DNA of 11,310 nucleotides from an uncultured Ruminococcus sp. GTDB lineage: Bacteria > Bacillota > Clostridia > Oscillospirales > Acutalibacteraceae. This document shows positions 1-7,294 of the stretch, piece after piece. Made by a program: the position numbers and the translations under genes. Position 1 is the first letter of the stretch; the number at the start of each line of letters is the position of its first letter. The stretch covers positions 1-11,310 of the forward strand of contig CADBRK010000124.1 in NCBI GenBank assembly GCA_902797065.1, in the 5' to 3' direction. Under the pieces are notes generated by a model, which worked only from the letters and a program-made list of their open reading frames with translations, did not search any database and was not told where the DNA came from.

Positions 1-4
1 CCGG

Positions 5-80
5 AGGAGCTAAAGCTCCACGACGTTTGCCTAAGTCGTCGCTCGCTCCAATCAAGCGAGCTTGTTGGAGCTTAGCTCCT
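5..80. repeat. Complex palindromic element with nested hairpins, cut by the window edge
   Basis: Positions 5-20 are complementary to 66-80 apart from one extra A, giving an outer stem of about 15 bp. Inside it are two more hairpins: CGACG at 21-25 with CGTCG at 37-41, and GCTCGCT at 41-47 with AGCGAGC at 55-61. Each outer arm is also palindromic on its own (GGAGC-TAAA-GCTCC and GGAGC-TTA-GCTCC), so a cruciform is possible. The layout resembles a short dispersed intergenic palindromic repeat (REP- or MITE-like), but no other copy lies in this window. It could also be a structured RNA end of an upstream gene that is not visible here. Confidence 0.5.
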
Positions 81-95
81 TGTTTAAAATTTCAT

Positions 96-140
96 GGGGC
101 TGCCGCAGATTGAGAAATCATGCGGCAGCCCCTGTTTTTA
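96..140. terminator. Strong intrinsic terminator hairpin
   Basis: GGGGCTGCCGCA at 96-107 pairs perfectly over 12 bp with TGCGGCAGCCCC at 121-132 around a 13-nt loop. On the plus strand it is followed at once by TGTTTTTA, which makes a good terminator for a rightward gene beyond the left edge. On the minus strand the trailing sequence is A/T-rich (ATGAAATTTTAAAC), so it may also stop the leftward TetR gene that ends at 194. Confidence 0.8.
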
Positions 141-146
141 ACTGTG

Positions 147-168
147 GAAGACATGGAAATGTGTCTTC
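147..168. repeat. Small inverted repeat downstream of the TetR gene
   Basis: GAAGACA at 147-153 is mirrored by TGTCTTC at 162-168 with an 8-nt loop. It lies between the TetR stop codon (194-196) and the strong terminator hairpin. It has no T-run on either side, so it is more likely a 3'-end stabilising hairpin of the leftward transcript than a terminator by itself. Confidence 0.35.
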
Positions 169-193
169 GCGTAAATATTTGTAACAGATACAT

Positions 194-769
194 TTATATT
201 ATACTTTTTATGCCCGATGTAATTATTTCCAGCAATATCTGAGAAATTTCCTCGGGCGTTTCCGCAAAGTCATCTTCAAGCCAGCGCTGCATAAGTCCTG
301 CGCAGCCGTTTACAACAAAGGCGTTGTAAAGTGCGGCTCGCTGATCGTCGGAGTGTTCCGAGGAAGAACGGCTGAATGCAAAGCAGCGGTCATTTACAAG
401 CGCTTTTATGTTGTTAAAAAATTTCATATCACAGTTTTCACTGAAAAAGATACGGCACATATTTGCGTTTTTTTCAAGAAAGCTGAATATTTCCACAAGG
501 TATGCGTAAACATCATCACTGCTTTTTAATTCTTTGCCGTTAAGTACATTGTTGAAGTCATTGAAAAAACGATCCTCGGTTTTATACAAAAGATCATATA
601 AATCGGTGTAGTGAAAATAGAACGTACCTCTGTTTACATCGACAAGTTCTGTTAATTCTTTTACCGTGATCTGATTAATAGGTTTCTTTTGCAGCAGCGT
701 CAGCAGACCGTCCTGTATCCTTTTTTTGGTATTTCTGACGCTCCTGTTTTCATCTCCGCTTTTGTTCAA
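194..769 (-). CDS. TetR/AcrR-family transcriptional regulator
   Basis: This 191-residue protein has the usual TetR length. The N-terminal DNA-binding domain covers residues 11-57. Its helix-turn-helix lies at about 35-55 (ITVKELTELVDVNRGTFYFHY) and ends in the family-typical TFYFHY recognition-helix pattern. The C-terminal half (about 65-191, including GCAGLMQRWLEDD at 155-167) resembles the ligand-binding domain common in Firmicutes regulators of the TetR_C_8 type. The start is TTG at 769, supported by GGAAG seven bases upstream; no ATG lies nearby. It is divergent from a transporter gene across a 173-bp spacer that contains palindromes. This is the standard arrangement for a repressor of an adjacent efflux system, which is inferred here. 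The effector ligand cannot be told from sequence. Confidence 0.9.
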   Translation of the reverse strand: MNKSGDENRSVRNTKKRIQDGLLTLLQKKPINQITVKELTELVDVNRGTFYFHYTDLYDLLYKTEDRFFNDFNNVLNGKELKSSDDVYAYLVEIFSFLEKNANMCRIFFSENCDMKFFNNIKALVNDRCFAFSRSSSEHSDDQRAALYNAFVVNGCAGLMQRWLEDDFAETPEEISQILLEIITSGIKSII

Positions 770-776
770 AAAATCA

Positions 777-795
777 CTTCCGTTTCAACATTATA
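777..795 (-). promoter_or_regulatory. Likely TetR promoter -10 box and ribosome site
   Basis: On the minus strand a perfect TATAAT occupies 795-790, followed by GGAAG at 781-777 and the TTG start at 769-767. The implied leader is only about 15 nt. No clear -35 is seen: the best candidate, TGTTTA at 820-815, has a 19-bp spacer. That candidate overlaps the palindrome at 805-820, which would fit autoregulation. Confidence 0.45.
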
Positions 796-804
796 GTTTA
801 TACG

Positions 805-820
805 TGTTTAATAATAAACA
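805..820. promoter_or_regulatory. Palindrome TGTTTA-N4-TAAACA, candidate regulatory site
   Basis: TGTTTA at 805-810 and TAAACA at 815-820 are exact complements around ATAA. The site lies just upstream of the leftward -10 box and left of the rightward promoter, so it could be a second operator. Its sequence differs from the 845-857 palindrome, so the same protein may not bind both. Confidence 0.35.
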
Positions 821-839
821 ATTATTGAGGAATTGCTTA

Positions 840-868
840 TTGACTTGTATCATACAAATTAATATAAT
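840..868 (+). promoter_or_regulatory. Near-consensus sigma-A promoter for the MMPL-GLUG operon
   Basis: TTGACT at 840-845 and TATAAT at 863-868 are separated by exactly 17 bp. That is five of six -35 bases and all six -10 bases. Transcription should begin near 875, giving a leader of about 68 nt before the ATG at 943. A promoter this strong in front of an efflux-type gene usually needs a repressor. Confidence 0.85.
845..857. promoter_or_regulatory. 13-bp palindromic operator inside the promoter spacer
   Basis: TTGTAT-C-ATACAA is a perfect inverted repeat lying between the -35 and -10 boxes of the rightward promoter. A bound dimer would block RNA polymerase directly. Short palindromes placed this way are typical TetR-family operators, so the divergent TetR protein is the obvious candidate; this assignment is inferred. 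Confidence 0.6.
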
Positions 869-928
869 GAATTATATTCTAAATTTCAACAAGTGTCAAG
901 TGATTTTTGCATTTTATTATGATTATAC

Positions 929-935
929 AGGGGTG
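929..935 (+). promoter_or_regulatory. Ribosome-binding site that fixes the MMPL start at 943
   Basis: AGGGGTG lies seven bases before the ATG at 943-945. An in-frame TTG at 907 would add 12 residues but would put this site inside the coding region and has no comparable site of its own, so 943 is chosen. Confidence 0.75.
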
Positions 936-942
936 TTATTTA

Positions 943-3252
943 ATGGCGGAAAAAGAAAAAAAGCCAAAGCAGGATCTTATGCATGCGTTAGCGTCGGCGA
1001 TCGTCAGGTATCGTTTCCTGATAATGGGACTGTTCCTTGCCGCAGCTGTTTTTTGCGCAATGTCGATTTCGAAGGTAAAGGTCAACGAAGATATAACCGC
1101 ATTCCTCCCCGACGAAACAGAAACTCGCCAGGGCCTTACCATAATGGAAGACGAGTTTATCACATATGCGTCTGCGGATGTTATGATCTCAAACATAACG
1201 TATGATCGTGCGGAGAAAATAGCGGGGGAGATCAAACAACGCGAACATGTTTCGGACGTTACTCTTGACGAAACAGCAGCTCACTTTGTGAATTCGTCTG
1301 CGCTGCTTTCGATCTCATTTGACGGCATCAGCAGCGACGAAAATATCATCGCCGAGATGAACGGCATAAAAGAATATCTTGAACCGTATGACGCTTATTT
1401 TTCAACCGAAATAGGCATTAACCGATCTAAAGAGATCGCAGGCGAAATGGGCGGTGTTCTGCTGCTTACGCTTACCGTCATTCTGGCGGTGCTGCTTTTT
1501 ACATCACGAAGCTATTTTGAAGTCGTTATTTTTTTCATTGTGTTCGGTTTTGCTGCGGTTCTGAATATGGGTACAAACTACCTGCTCGGAGAAATATCGT
1601 CCATAACAAATTCCATCGCAGTTATACTTCAGCTTGCGCTGGCGATAGACTACTCTATCATACTGATACACCGCTATCAGGACGAAGTGCTGCAGCGTGA
1701 AACAGAGAGAGAAGCGCTCATAGAAGCGCTCGCAAAAGGTATTATAGAGATCTCTTCGTCTTCGCTTACAACAATATCCGGGCTTCTTGCCCTTACGCTT
1801 ATGCAGTTCCGCCTGGGCTATGACCTGGGTATAGTTCTGACCAAAGGTATTATATTCAGTATTTTGTCGGTACTCCTGTTAATGCCGGGAATAATACTGT
1901 TCTTCCCGAAAATGCTCAAAAAAACGGCGCACCGTTCTCATGTGCCGGATATATCCCTCTGGGGCAGATTTTTGACCAAGGCTAAATACTGCTTCGTATG
2001 GGTATTCCTGATCCTGATACCGTTTTCGATTTTTTGGTCGTCGAAAACCAACTACGCATTTGCCGACAGCACTATCGACGAGCTTGTGTACTCCGAACGA
2101 CGTGCGGCAATGCATAAGATCATAGATACGTTCGACGAATCTACTCAGATCGCCTTGATAGTACCGTCGGGAGATTACGAGAGCGAAAAAGCTGTAATAA
2201 ACGAGATACTTCCGCTTGACAACGTTAAAAGCATAACAGGGCTTGCAAATATTGAGATCGAGAACGGCAGAATGCTTACGGATAAATATACGCCGAGAAT
2301 GTTCTCGGAGCTGCTCGATATTGATATTGAAAAAGCAGTTTTGCTTTATCAAGCTTACGGAGTGGAGCATAAGCAGTATCAGGGTATTTTCAAAAATTCG
2401 GAGGATTACGAAGTACCGCTTATTGATATATTCCTTTATCTGTTTGACAAGGTAGACGAGGGCATAATAGATCTTAATGACGATCAGACGGCACGTATCA
2501 CGGAGCTTCGCTCATCGCTTATGAAAGGTATCGAACAGCTTCAGGGCGAAAATTACACAAGAATAATAATCACGGCTACCGTTCCTGTTGAGGGCAGCGA
2601 GAGTATAGAGCTTGTAGAGAAGATCAGAACAGCCGCTTTAAAGTATTATCCGCAGGTTTCCGACGATAAAAAGGTACTTGTTATCGGTGAAATAACAAGT
2701 GCCCGTGACCTGAACGAGACATATAACAGCGACAGCCTTAAAATCAACCTGCTCACGATAATATTTGTGCTCGTGATCTTGCTGATGACATTCAGGACCG
2801 CAGCAGGCTCGGTGCTTCTTGTATTTGTGATTCAGGGCAGTATCTGGATGAACTTTTCGTTCCCGTACCTGCTTGATATAACGGGCTCGTTTGTCACAAG
2901 CATGATAGTATCGGCGATCCAGATGGGCGCAACGATAGATTATGCGATCGTTATCATGAACCATTATCAGGAGAACAGGCAGCGCCTCGATAAGCGCGAG
3001 TCTATGACAGCGGCAGTAAACGAGAGCTTTCCAACAATACTTACATCGGGTTCAATACTTACAATGGCAGGTTTTCTGATCTCTTTCAGAGTCAGCGACG
3101 TATATATCGGCCATATAGGTCTTGCGGTCGGACGAGGCGCGCTTATTTCTGTTATTCTGGTGCTGACTGTTTTGCCGCAGCTTATCGTGCTGCTTGATAA
3201 GCTTATCGAGAAAACACGCTTTACGATTCATCTCGGAGGTGAGAGAAAATGA
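943..3252 (+). CDS. RND-superfamily (MMPL/HAE3-like) membrane transporter
   Basis: This 769-residue protein has the two-fold RND layout. TM1 is at about 24-42, followed by an outside loop (43-168) and TM2-6 (about 170-322). TM7 is at about 350-366, followed by a larger outside loop (367-600) and TM8-12 (about 602-752). The proton-relay Asp-Tyr pairs are present: D236-Y237 in LALAIDYSII (TM4) and D666-Y667 in MGATIDYAIV (TM10). Each is followed by the family's basic segment (HRYQDE and NHYQEN). Members export lipids, hydrophobic compounds or peptides using the proton gradient; the substrate here is unknown. The second loop is helical around 500-560. The stop overlaps the next gene's start (ATGA at 3249-3252), so the two proteins are probably made together. 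Control by the divergent TetR is likely. Confidence 0.9.
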   Translation: MAEKEKKPKQDLMHALASAIVRYRFLIMGLFLAAAVFCAMSISKVKVNEDITAFLPDETETRQGLTIMEDEFITYASADVMISNITYDRAEKIAGEIKQREHVSDVTLDETAAHFVNSSALLSISFDGISSDENIIAEMNGIKEYLEPYDAYFSTEIGINRSKEIAGEMGGVLLLTLTVILAVLLFTSRSYFEVVIFFIVFGFAAVLNMGTNYLLGEISSITNSIAVILQLALAIDYSIILIHRYQDEVLQRETEREALIEALAKGIIEISSSSLTTISGLLALTLMQFRLGYDLGIVLTKGIIFSILSVLLLMPGIILFFPKMLKKTAHRSHVPDISLWGRFLTKAKYCFVWVFLILIPFSIFWSSKTNYAFADSTIDELVYSERRAAMHKIIDTFDESTQIALIVPSGDYESEKAVINEILPLDNVKSITGLANIEIENGRMLTDKYTPRMFSELLDIDIEKAVLLYQAYGVEHKQYQGIFKNSEDYEVPLIDIFLYLFDKVDEGIIDLNDDQTARITELRSSLMKGIEQLQGENYTRIIITATVPVEGSESIELVEKIRTAALKYYPQVSDDKKVLVIGEITSARDLNETYNSDSLKINLLTIIFVLVILLMTFRTAAGSVLLVFVIQGSIWMNFSFPYLLDITGSFVTSMIVSAIQMGATIDYAIVIMNHYQENRQRLDKRESMTAAVNESFPTILTSGSILTMAGFLISFRVSDVYIGHIGLAVGRGALISVILVLTVLPQLIVLLDKLIEKTRFTIHLGGERK

Positions 3253-6200
3253 GATCAGGAAGACTGACATCTTTTACACTGGCAATTATTATGATAATTC
3301 TTCAATCGGTATTGATATGCAGCGCAGATTCTGCCGATAATAAAATCATTATCTCCGATCCCGAAGATCTTGAACAGCTGGCGCGTAAATGTTCTTTTGA
3401 CAGTTATTCAAAGGGGCTGACCGTTGAGCTTGCGAATGACATTGATCTCGGTACATCATCTTTTTCGGGCATACCGTACTTTTGCGGTACATTCGACGGC
3501 TGCGGCCATACAATAAGGCATTTGAATTTATCCGGGGACGGATCAAATGTCGGATTTTTCAGATATACTTCCCGGGAAGCAAGAGTAAAGAATATCATAA
3601 TAGAGGGCAGCGCAGCCCCGGGAGGAACAGCAAACATCGTAGGAGGCATAGCCGGCGAAAACGGCGGAGTTATAAGCGAATGTCAATACTCCGGTGATAT
3701 AAAAGCCATTGAAAGCGCAGGCGGCATAGCCGGAAAAAATACAGGCGTAATAAGCAGGTGTAAATTTTCGGGAACTGTTTCGGCGCAGCACCGTTCGGGA
3801 GGTATATCGGGAGAGAACAGCGGAACAATCATCGACTGTACAAACACCGGAAGGATCAACACTGCGCTGATCGAAGTGGACGATAATAAAATTGAACTCA
3901 GTCTGAATTTTGATGTTTCAAATCTTACGGAAGACGATTTTCTTGATATTACCGATATAGGCGGTATTGCAGGCTGGTCAACAAACCTGATAAGCGGCTG
4001 CGTAAACGAGGGCGATGTCGGTTATGAGAGAATGGGGTACAATGTCGGCGGTATCGCAGGACGTCAGAGCGGAAGAGTATCCGGCTGCATTAACAAGGGT
4101 ACCGTAAACGGACGTAAAGATGTAGGCGGCATAGTGGGGCAGGCAGAACCGTATGCGGTTTGGGATATTTCTGAAACAACTCTTGCCGAATTGAAAAATA
4201 AGCTTTCCGACATCCAGACGAACCTTAAAACATTCAACAACGGTCTGAAAGATACTTCTCCGAGTATAAGAAAAGCCGCAGACGATCTCGGAACATGTGT
4301 TGACACAGCGGCAAAAGATACCAATGCGGCATTAAATACCGTATCTGGGAATATTCATCAGGCGGAGAATGCGGCGGATGATTTGATCTCATTGATAAAT
4401 AAAGCTGTTGATGATAATGACTCCGCAAAAGCCGAACAGCTTATCGGCGAGCTTGAAGAACTTGTTGAAAACTCTGAAGAAGGCATAGACGCTGCAGATC
4501 TCGCAGGATTGCTTGATAATCTTCACTCAAATGAGAGCGATCACGATCTTACGGTATCGATTATATCGGATCTGAAAAAATCGTTGAATTATTCGTCTAC
4601 ACGGGATAAAGCAGAAACGAACAACGATAAACAGCATACAAAAACAAAGAAAAAGTTCAAAGATCTTATTTCCGATATTGAAATAGCCATTGATTCGGGG
4701 GACCTTAAGACGGTGCGGACTCTGACGGATCAACTGCTTGATCTTATCGAGAACGGATCGGAAATAATTGATTACGACGATATTGAGCGAATAATACGGG
4801 AGCTTGAAAACCTAGGCAATACCTATATTGATAACGCAAGCGATCTTTCCGATTCGGTTGAGGGTATACTGACGTCTGTTTCGTTTGAACGTACAGATAT
4901 AAACAAACTGCAGTCCGATGCCGACAATATCATTTCCTCGGCAGGGCAGCTTCGCTCGCTTGTTTCCACAGGCTCGGACTCTGTAAAAAGCAACGCAAAA
5001 GATGTGTTTGATTCCTGTGCCGCACTTGCCGATATTTTTACGGCTTCCGACAAAGATGTCATTGAACTTCAGACCGATTATCAGACTGACGTATCGTCGC
5101 TTGACAGTGAAAAATACAGCAGCGGAGTTATAATATCGTGTACGAATAACGGAGAAATAATCGCCGAGACAAATGTCGGGGGCATTGCGGGAAATGTTGC
5201 CTGCGAGGTGGATATAGACGCGGAAGATAAACTCAAGCTTCCTGCATATATGCTGCAAAATGCAAGATATGTTGTTTTTTCTGTCGTATCACAATGCACG
5301 AGCAGCAGCGATATTCACGCTAAAAAAGAATGTGCGGGCGGTATTGTGGGCAGCTCCGATTTTGGCGTTGTTGATAACTGCGAAAGCTCGGGTTCCGTAT
5401 ATACCGAAGATCACTGCGGCGGCATTTCGGGGAAAAGCCTTGGCAAAGTTTCAGACTCATATTCACGCTGTTTGCTCTACGGCGATAAATATATCGGGGG
5501 TATCGTAGGAGAGGGCTGCGATATTTCGGGCTGCCGATCATATTCTTATGTAAAGAGTGAAAAAGAATACTGCGGTTCCATCGCAGGAAAGGCAAACGGT
5601 TCTGTAGAAGGCTGTGTATTTGTCGAGAACGATGTCGGAGGTATTGACGGCATCAGCTATGCAGGCATTGCAGAGCCGATAAGCTACAACGAAATGATAC
5701 AGCTGCCAGGTGTTCCGGAATGGTTCAAAAAAATAACCGTAACTTTTGTTGCACAGGGCAATACTGTAGCCGTAAGAGATGTCGAATTCGGGGGAAGTAT
5801 TGATGATCTTCCCGAAGTTGAGATGGACGGTACACGATACTGGAAATGGAATGATTTCGACAACCGTCATATTTATTACAGCCAAACCGTAGAAGGCGAA
5901 TACAAAGAACCGAAAACAACTATCTCGACAAACGAAGAAGTACCGCTTTTCCTGGCGGAGGGCAACTTCTATGACGGTCAGGAGCTTACTGCGGTAACGG
6001 AAACAGAAGATATAGCCATTGACGGAGAGAGAGGAACGCTCGCCGGGGTATATACGATCAGCATTAACGACGCAGACCCTATTCTAAAGATAAGAATGAA
6101 AATGCCCGACAATGGCAGGCTTTATATGTACTCCGACGGAAAATGGTGCCTTATAGATTACATGGTTGACGGAAGCTACATAGTCTTTGATATGGAAAAC

Positions 6201-6365
6201 GGCAGCAAGATCGCTTTCTTTAAAAAATATCATGTTTCCGATATTCCGATATGGTCGATAGTTACGGCGGCATTATCGGCAGCGGCTATTGTTGCGGCAG
6301 CTGTAATCATGAAGAAAAGAAAGAAAAAGAGTTTTCCGAAAAAACCTCAGCCGAAAGCTACATGA
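3249..6365 (+). CDS. Secreted GLUG-repeat protein with an inserted helical module and C-terminal membrane anchor
   Basis: This 1038-residue protein begins with a signal peptide (1 to about 27). GLUG-type beta-helix repeats follow. The VGGIAGEN-like cores lie near 131, 158, 183, 238, 267 and 293, and most are followed by a Cys in a motif like SGCINKG. A long charged helical region (about 306-620) rich in Asp, Glu, Lys and Leu interrupts them. A second GLUG block has cores near 643, 697, 723, 750 and 776. Beyond it come a beta-rich section (about 827-995), one transmembrane helix (about 1001-1021) and a Lys-rich cytoplasmic tail. Within the helical part, 379-425 and 473-522 resemble each other, which suggests an internal duplication. 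The start overlaps the transporter stop and GGAGGTGAG precedes it. GLUG proteins are often surface or adhesion proteins; here coupling suggests an outside partner of the RND transporter, which is inference. Confidence 0.8.
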   Translation: MRSGRLTSFTLAIIMIILQSVLICSADSADNKIIISDPEDLEQLARKCSFDSYSKGLTVELANDIDLGTSSFSGIPYFCGTFDGCGHTIRHLNLSGDGSNVGFFRYTSREARVKNIIIEGSAAPGGTANIVGGIAGENGGVISECQYSGDIKAIESAGGIAGKNTGVISRCKFSGTVSAQHRSGGISGENSGTIIDCTNTGRINTALIEVDDNKIELSLNFDVSNLTEDDFLDITDIGGIAGWSTNLISGCVNEGDVGYERMGYNVGGIAGRQSGRVSGCINKGTVNGRKDVGGIVGQAEPYAVWDISETTLAELKNKLSDIQTNLKTFNNGLKDTSPSIRKAADDLGTCVDTAAKDTNAALNTVSGNIHQAENAADDLISLINKAVDDNDSAKAEQLIGELEELVENSEEGIDAADLAGLLDNLHSNESDHDLTVSIISDLKKSLNYSSTRDKAETNNDKQHTKTKKKFKDLISDIEIAIDSGDLKTVRTLTDQLLDLIENGSEIIDYDDIERIIRELENLGNTYIDNASDLSDSVEGILTSVSFERTDINKLQSDADNIISSAGQLRSLVSTGSDSVKSNAKDVFDSCAALADIFTASDKDVIELQTDYQTDVSSLDSEKYSSGVIISCTNNGEIIAETNVGGIAGNVACEVDIDAEDKLKLPAYMLQNARYVVFSVVSQCTSSSDIHAKKECAGGIVGSSDFGVVDNCESSGSVYTEDHCGGISGKSLGKVSDSYSRCLLYGDKYIGGIVGEGCDISGCRSYSYVKSEKEYCGSIAGKANGSVEGCVFVENDVGGIDGISYAGIAEPISYNEMIQLPGVPEWFKKITVTFVAQGNTVAVRDVEFGGSIDDLPEVEMDGTRYWKWNDFDNRHIYYSQTVEGEYKEPKTTISTNEEVPLFLAEGNFYDGQELTAVTETEDIAIDGERGTLAGVYTISINDADPILKIRMKMPDNGRLYMYSDGKWCLIDYMVDGSYIVFDMENGSKIAFFKKYHVSDIPIWSIVTAALSAAAIVAAAVIMKKRKKKSFPKKPQPKAT

Positions 6366-6402
6366 TTTTTGCTTTTACAAAAAACGTAAGGCAGATAATA
6401 CT

Positions 6403-6434
6403 TACCGCTTCGAGAAATCGGGGCGGTATTTTTT
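6403..6434 (+). terminator. Intrinsic terminator of the MMPL-GLUG operon
   Basis: TACCGC at 6403-6408 pairs with GCGGTA at 6423-6428. Two U-G wobbles and CGA/TCG extend the stem to 11 bp around a GAAA tetraloop (6414-6417). TTTTTT follows directly at 6429-6434. It lies about 40 bp after the GLUG stop codon. Confidence 0.9.
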
Positions 6435-6562
6435 GATTAGACACAAGTCAAAGCGGCCATAAAGCAAAGCGTTCGGGAATAACACGGAGTAAAAAAATCT
6501 CCGTAAGGGGTAGGCTTTTTCCTTTAAATGTGATATTCTTAAATATATGATTACCCTTGCAG

Positions 6563-6595
6563 GTTAAGATGTTTTTAAGAAGAATAGCTTACAAT
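6563..6595 (+). promoter_or_regulatory. Response-regulator direct-repeat box and -10 before the two-component genes
   Basis: GTTAAG at 6563-6568 and TTTAAG at 6574-6579 form a direct repeat with an 11-bp period (N5 gap). This fits the established CiaR pattern NTTAAG-N5-WTTAAG. TACAAT at 6590-6595 is a good -10 box starting 11 bp after the repeat ends. There is no -35 consensus, and the second half-site covers that position, as expected for an activated promoter. Transcription would start close to 6602, giving a very short leader before the ATG at 6617. The gap 6435-6562 also holds ACGGAG/CTCCGT (6484-6504) but no gene that I can see. Confidence 0.65.
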
Positions 6596-6616
6596 CATAA
6601 CGAGGAGGTTTTGAAT

Positions 6617-7294
6617 ATGAGAATATTGATCGTAGAGGATGAAGTATCCTTATCGAATGCACTGAAAAAAATACTGGAGCAGCGCGGATATTTGGCTGAC
6701 GCCGTCTATGACGGGGAGAGTGCGGTTGAGTATGCCTGTTCAATGGAGTATGCCGTTATTGTTCTTGACGTAATGCTGCCGAAGCTTGACGGGTTCGAAG
6801 TGGTTTGCACGCTGCGAAAACGTAATATATCGACTCCGGTACTTATGCTTACAGCGCGTACAACAACAACCGATAAAGTTTCCGGACTGAATTACGGAGC
6901 CGATGATTATATGACAAAACCGTTTGAACCCGACGAGCTTATCGCGCGTGTTGCCGCACTGAGCAGACGAAAGGGCGATGTGATCATTGATAAGCTCAGC
7001 TTCGGCGATCTTTTGCTGAATCTTAATTCTGCCGTTCTCAGCTGCGGGGGCGAATCGGTTCAGCTGAGCCGCAAAGAGTTTGATGTTCTGAAAACCTTTT
7101 TTTATAATCCCACAATGACGATCTCAACCGATACCCTGATAATTAATGTCTGGGGTATAGACTCCGATGCAGTCGATAACAACGTAGAGGTCTATATCTC
7201 TTTCATCAGGAAGAAACTGAAGTACCTTAAATCAAACGTATCTATCAAAAAGATGCCGCGTATCGGCTACCGATTGGAGGTCAATCAATGCTGA
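6617..7294 (+). CDS. OmpR/PhoB-family response regulator, CiaR-like
   Basis: This is a 225-residue DNA-binding response regulator. The receiver domain (1 to about 115) has acidic-pocket residues E7 and D8, phospho-acceptor D51 (VIVLDVMLPKLDG), T79 and K101 (YMTKPF). A winged-helix effector domain follows (about 128-222), with LSRKEFDVL, VWGIDSD, VEVYISFIRKKLK and the wing motif RIGYRL. The WGxDSD and VEVYxSxxRKKLK stretches resemble CiaR of streptococci as I remember it, and the boxes upstream match the CiaR site. The ATG at 6617 is chosen because GAGGAGG lies eight bases before it; an upstream TTG at 6557 would place the promoter boxes inside the gene. It overlaps the kinase gene by seven bases. 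Autoregulation and control of the gene at 9707 are inferred. Confidence 0.92.
   Translation: MRILIVEDEVSLSNALKKILEQRGYLADAVYDGESAVEYACSMEYAVIVLDVMLPKLDGFEVVCTLRKRNISTPVLMLTARTTTTDKVSGLNYGADDYMTKPFEPDELIARVAALSRRKGDVIIDKLSFGDLLLNLNSAVLSCGGESVQLSRKEFDVLKTFFYNPTMTISTDTLIINVWGIDSDAVDNNVEVYISFIRKKLKYLKSNVSIKKMPRIGYRLEVNQC

Noticed and set aside
890..902. Direct repeat CAAGTG at 890-895 and 897-902 as an operator
   Set aside because: It is short, has a 7-bp period that fits no known regulator type, and lies downstream of the transcript start, so chance is likely.
907..942. Upstream TTG start that would lengthen the MMPL protein by 12 residues
   Set aside because: The strong site AGGGGTG at 929-935 is correctly spaced for the ATG at 943, and nothing similar serves the TTG.
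1879..2370. 163-codon open frame on the minus strand inside the transporter gene
   Set aside because: It lies wholly antisense to a well-supported gene, has no ribosome site that I could see, and its product resembles no known protein.
6484..6504. Inverted repeat ACGGAG/CTCCGT as another terminator
   Set aside because: Only 6 bp, its loop is A-rich, and the nearest T-run begins about 12 bases after the stem. The proven-looking terminator at 6403-6434 already ends the operon.
6524..6544. TTAAAT repeats at 6524 and 6539 as a third regulator box
   Set aside because: The spacing is 15 bp, not 11, and the half-site ends in AAT, not AAG.
6557..6616. Upstream TTG start for the response regulator
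   Set aside because: GAGGAGG serves the ATG at 6617, the receiver domain begins exactly there (MRILIVEDE), and the extra stretch contains the promoter boxes.
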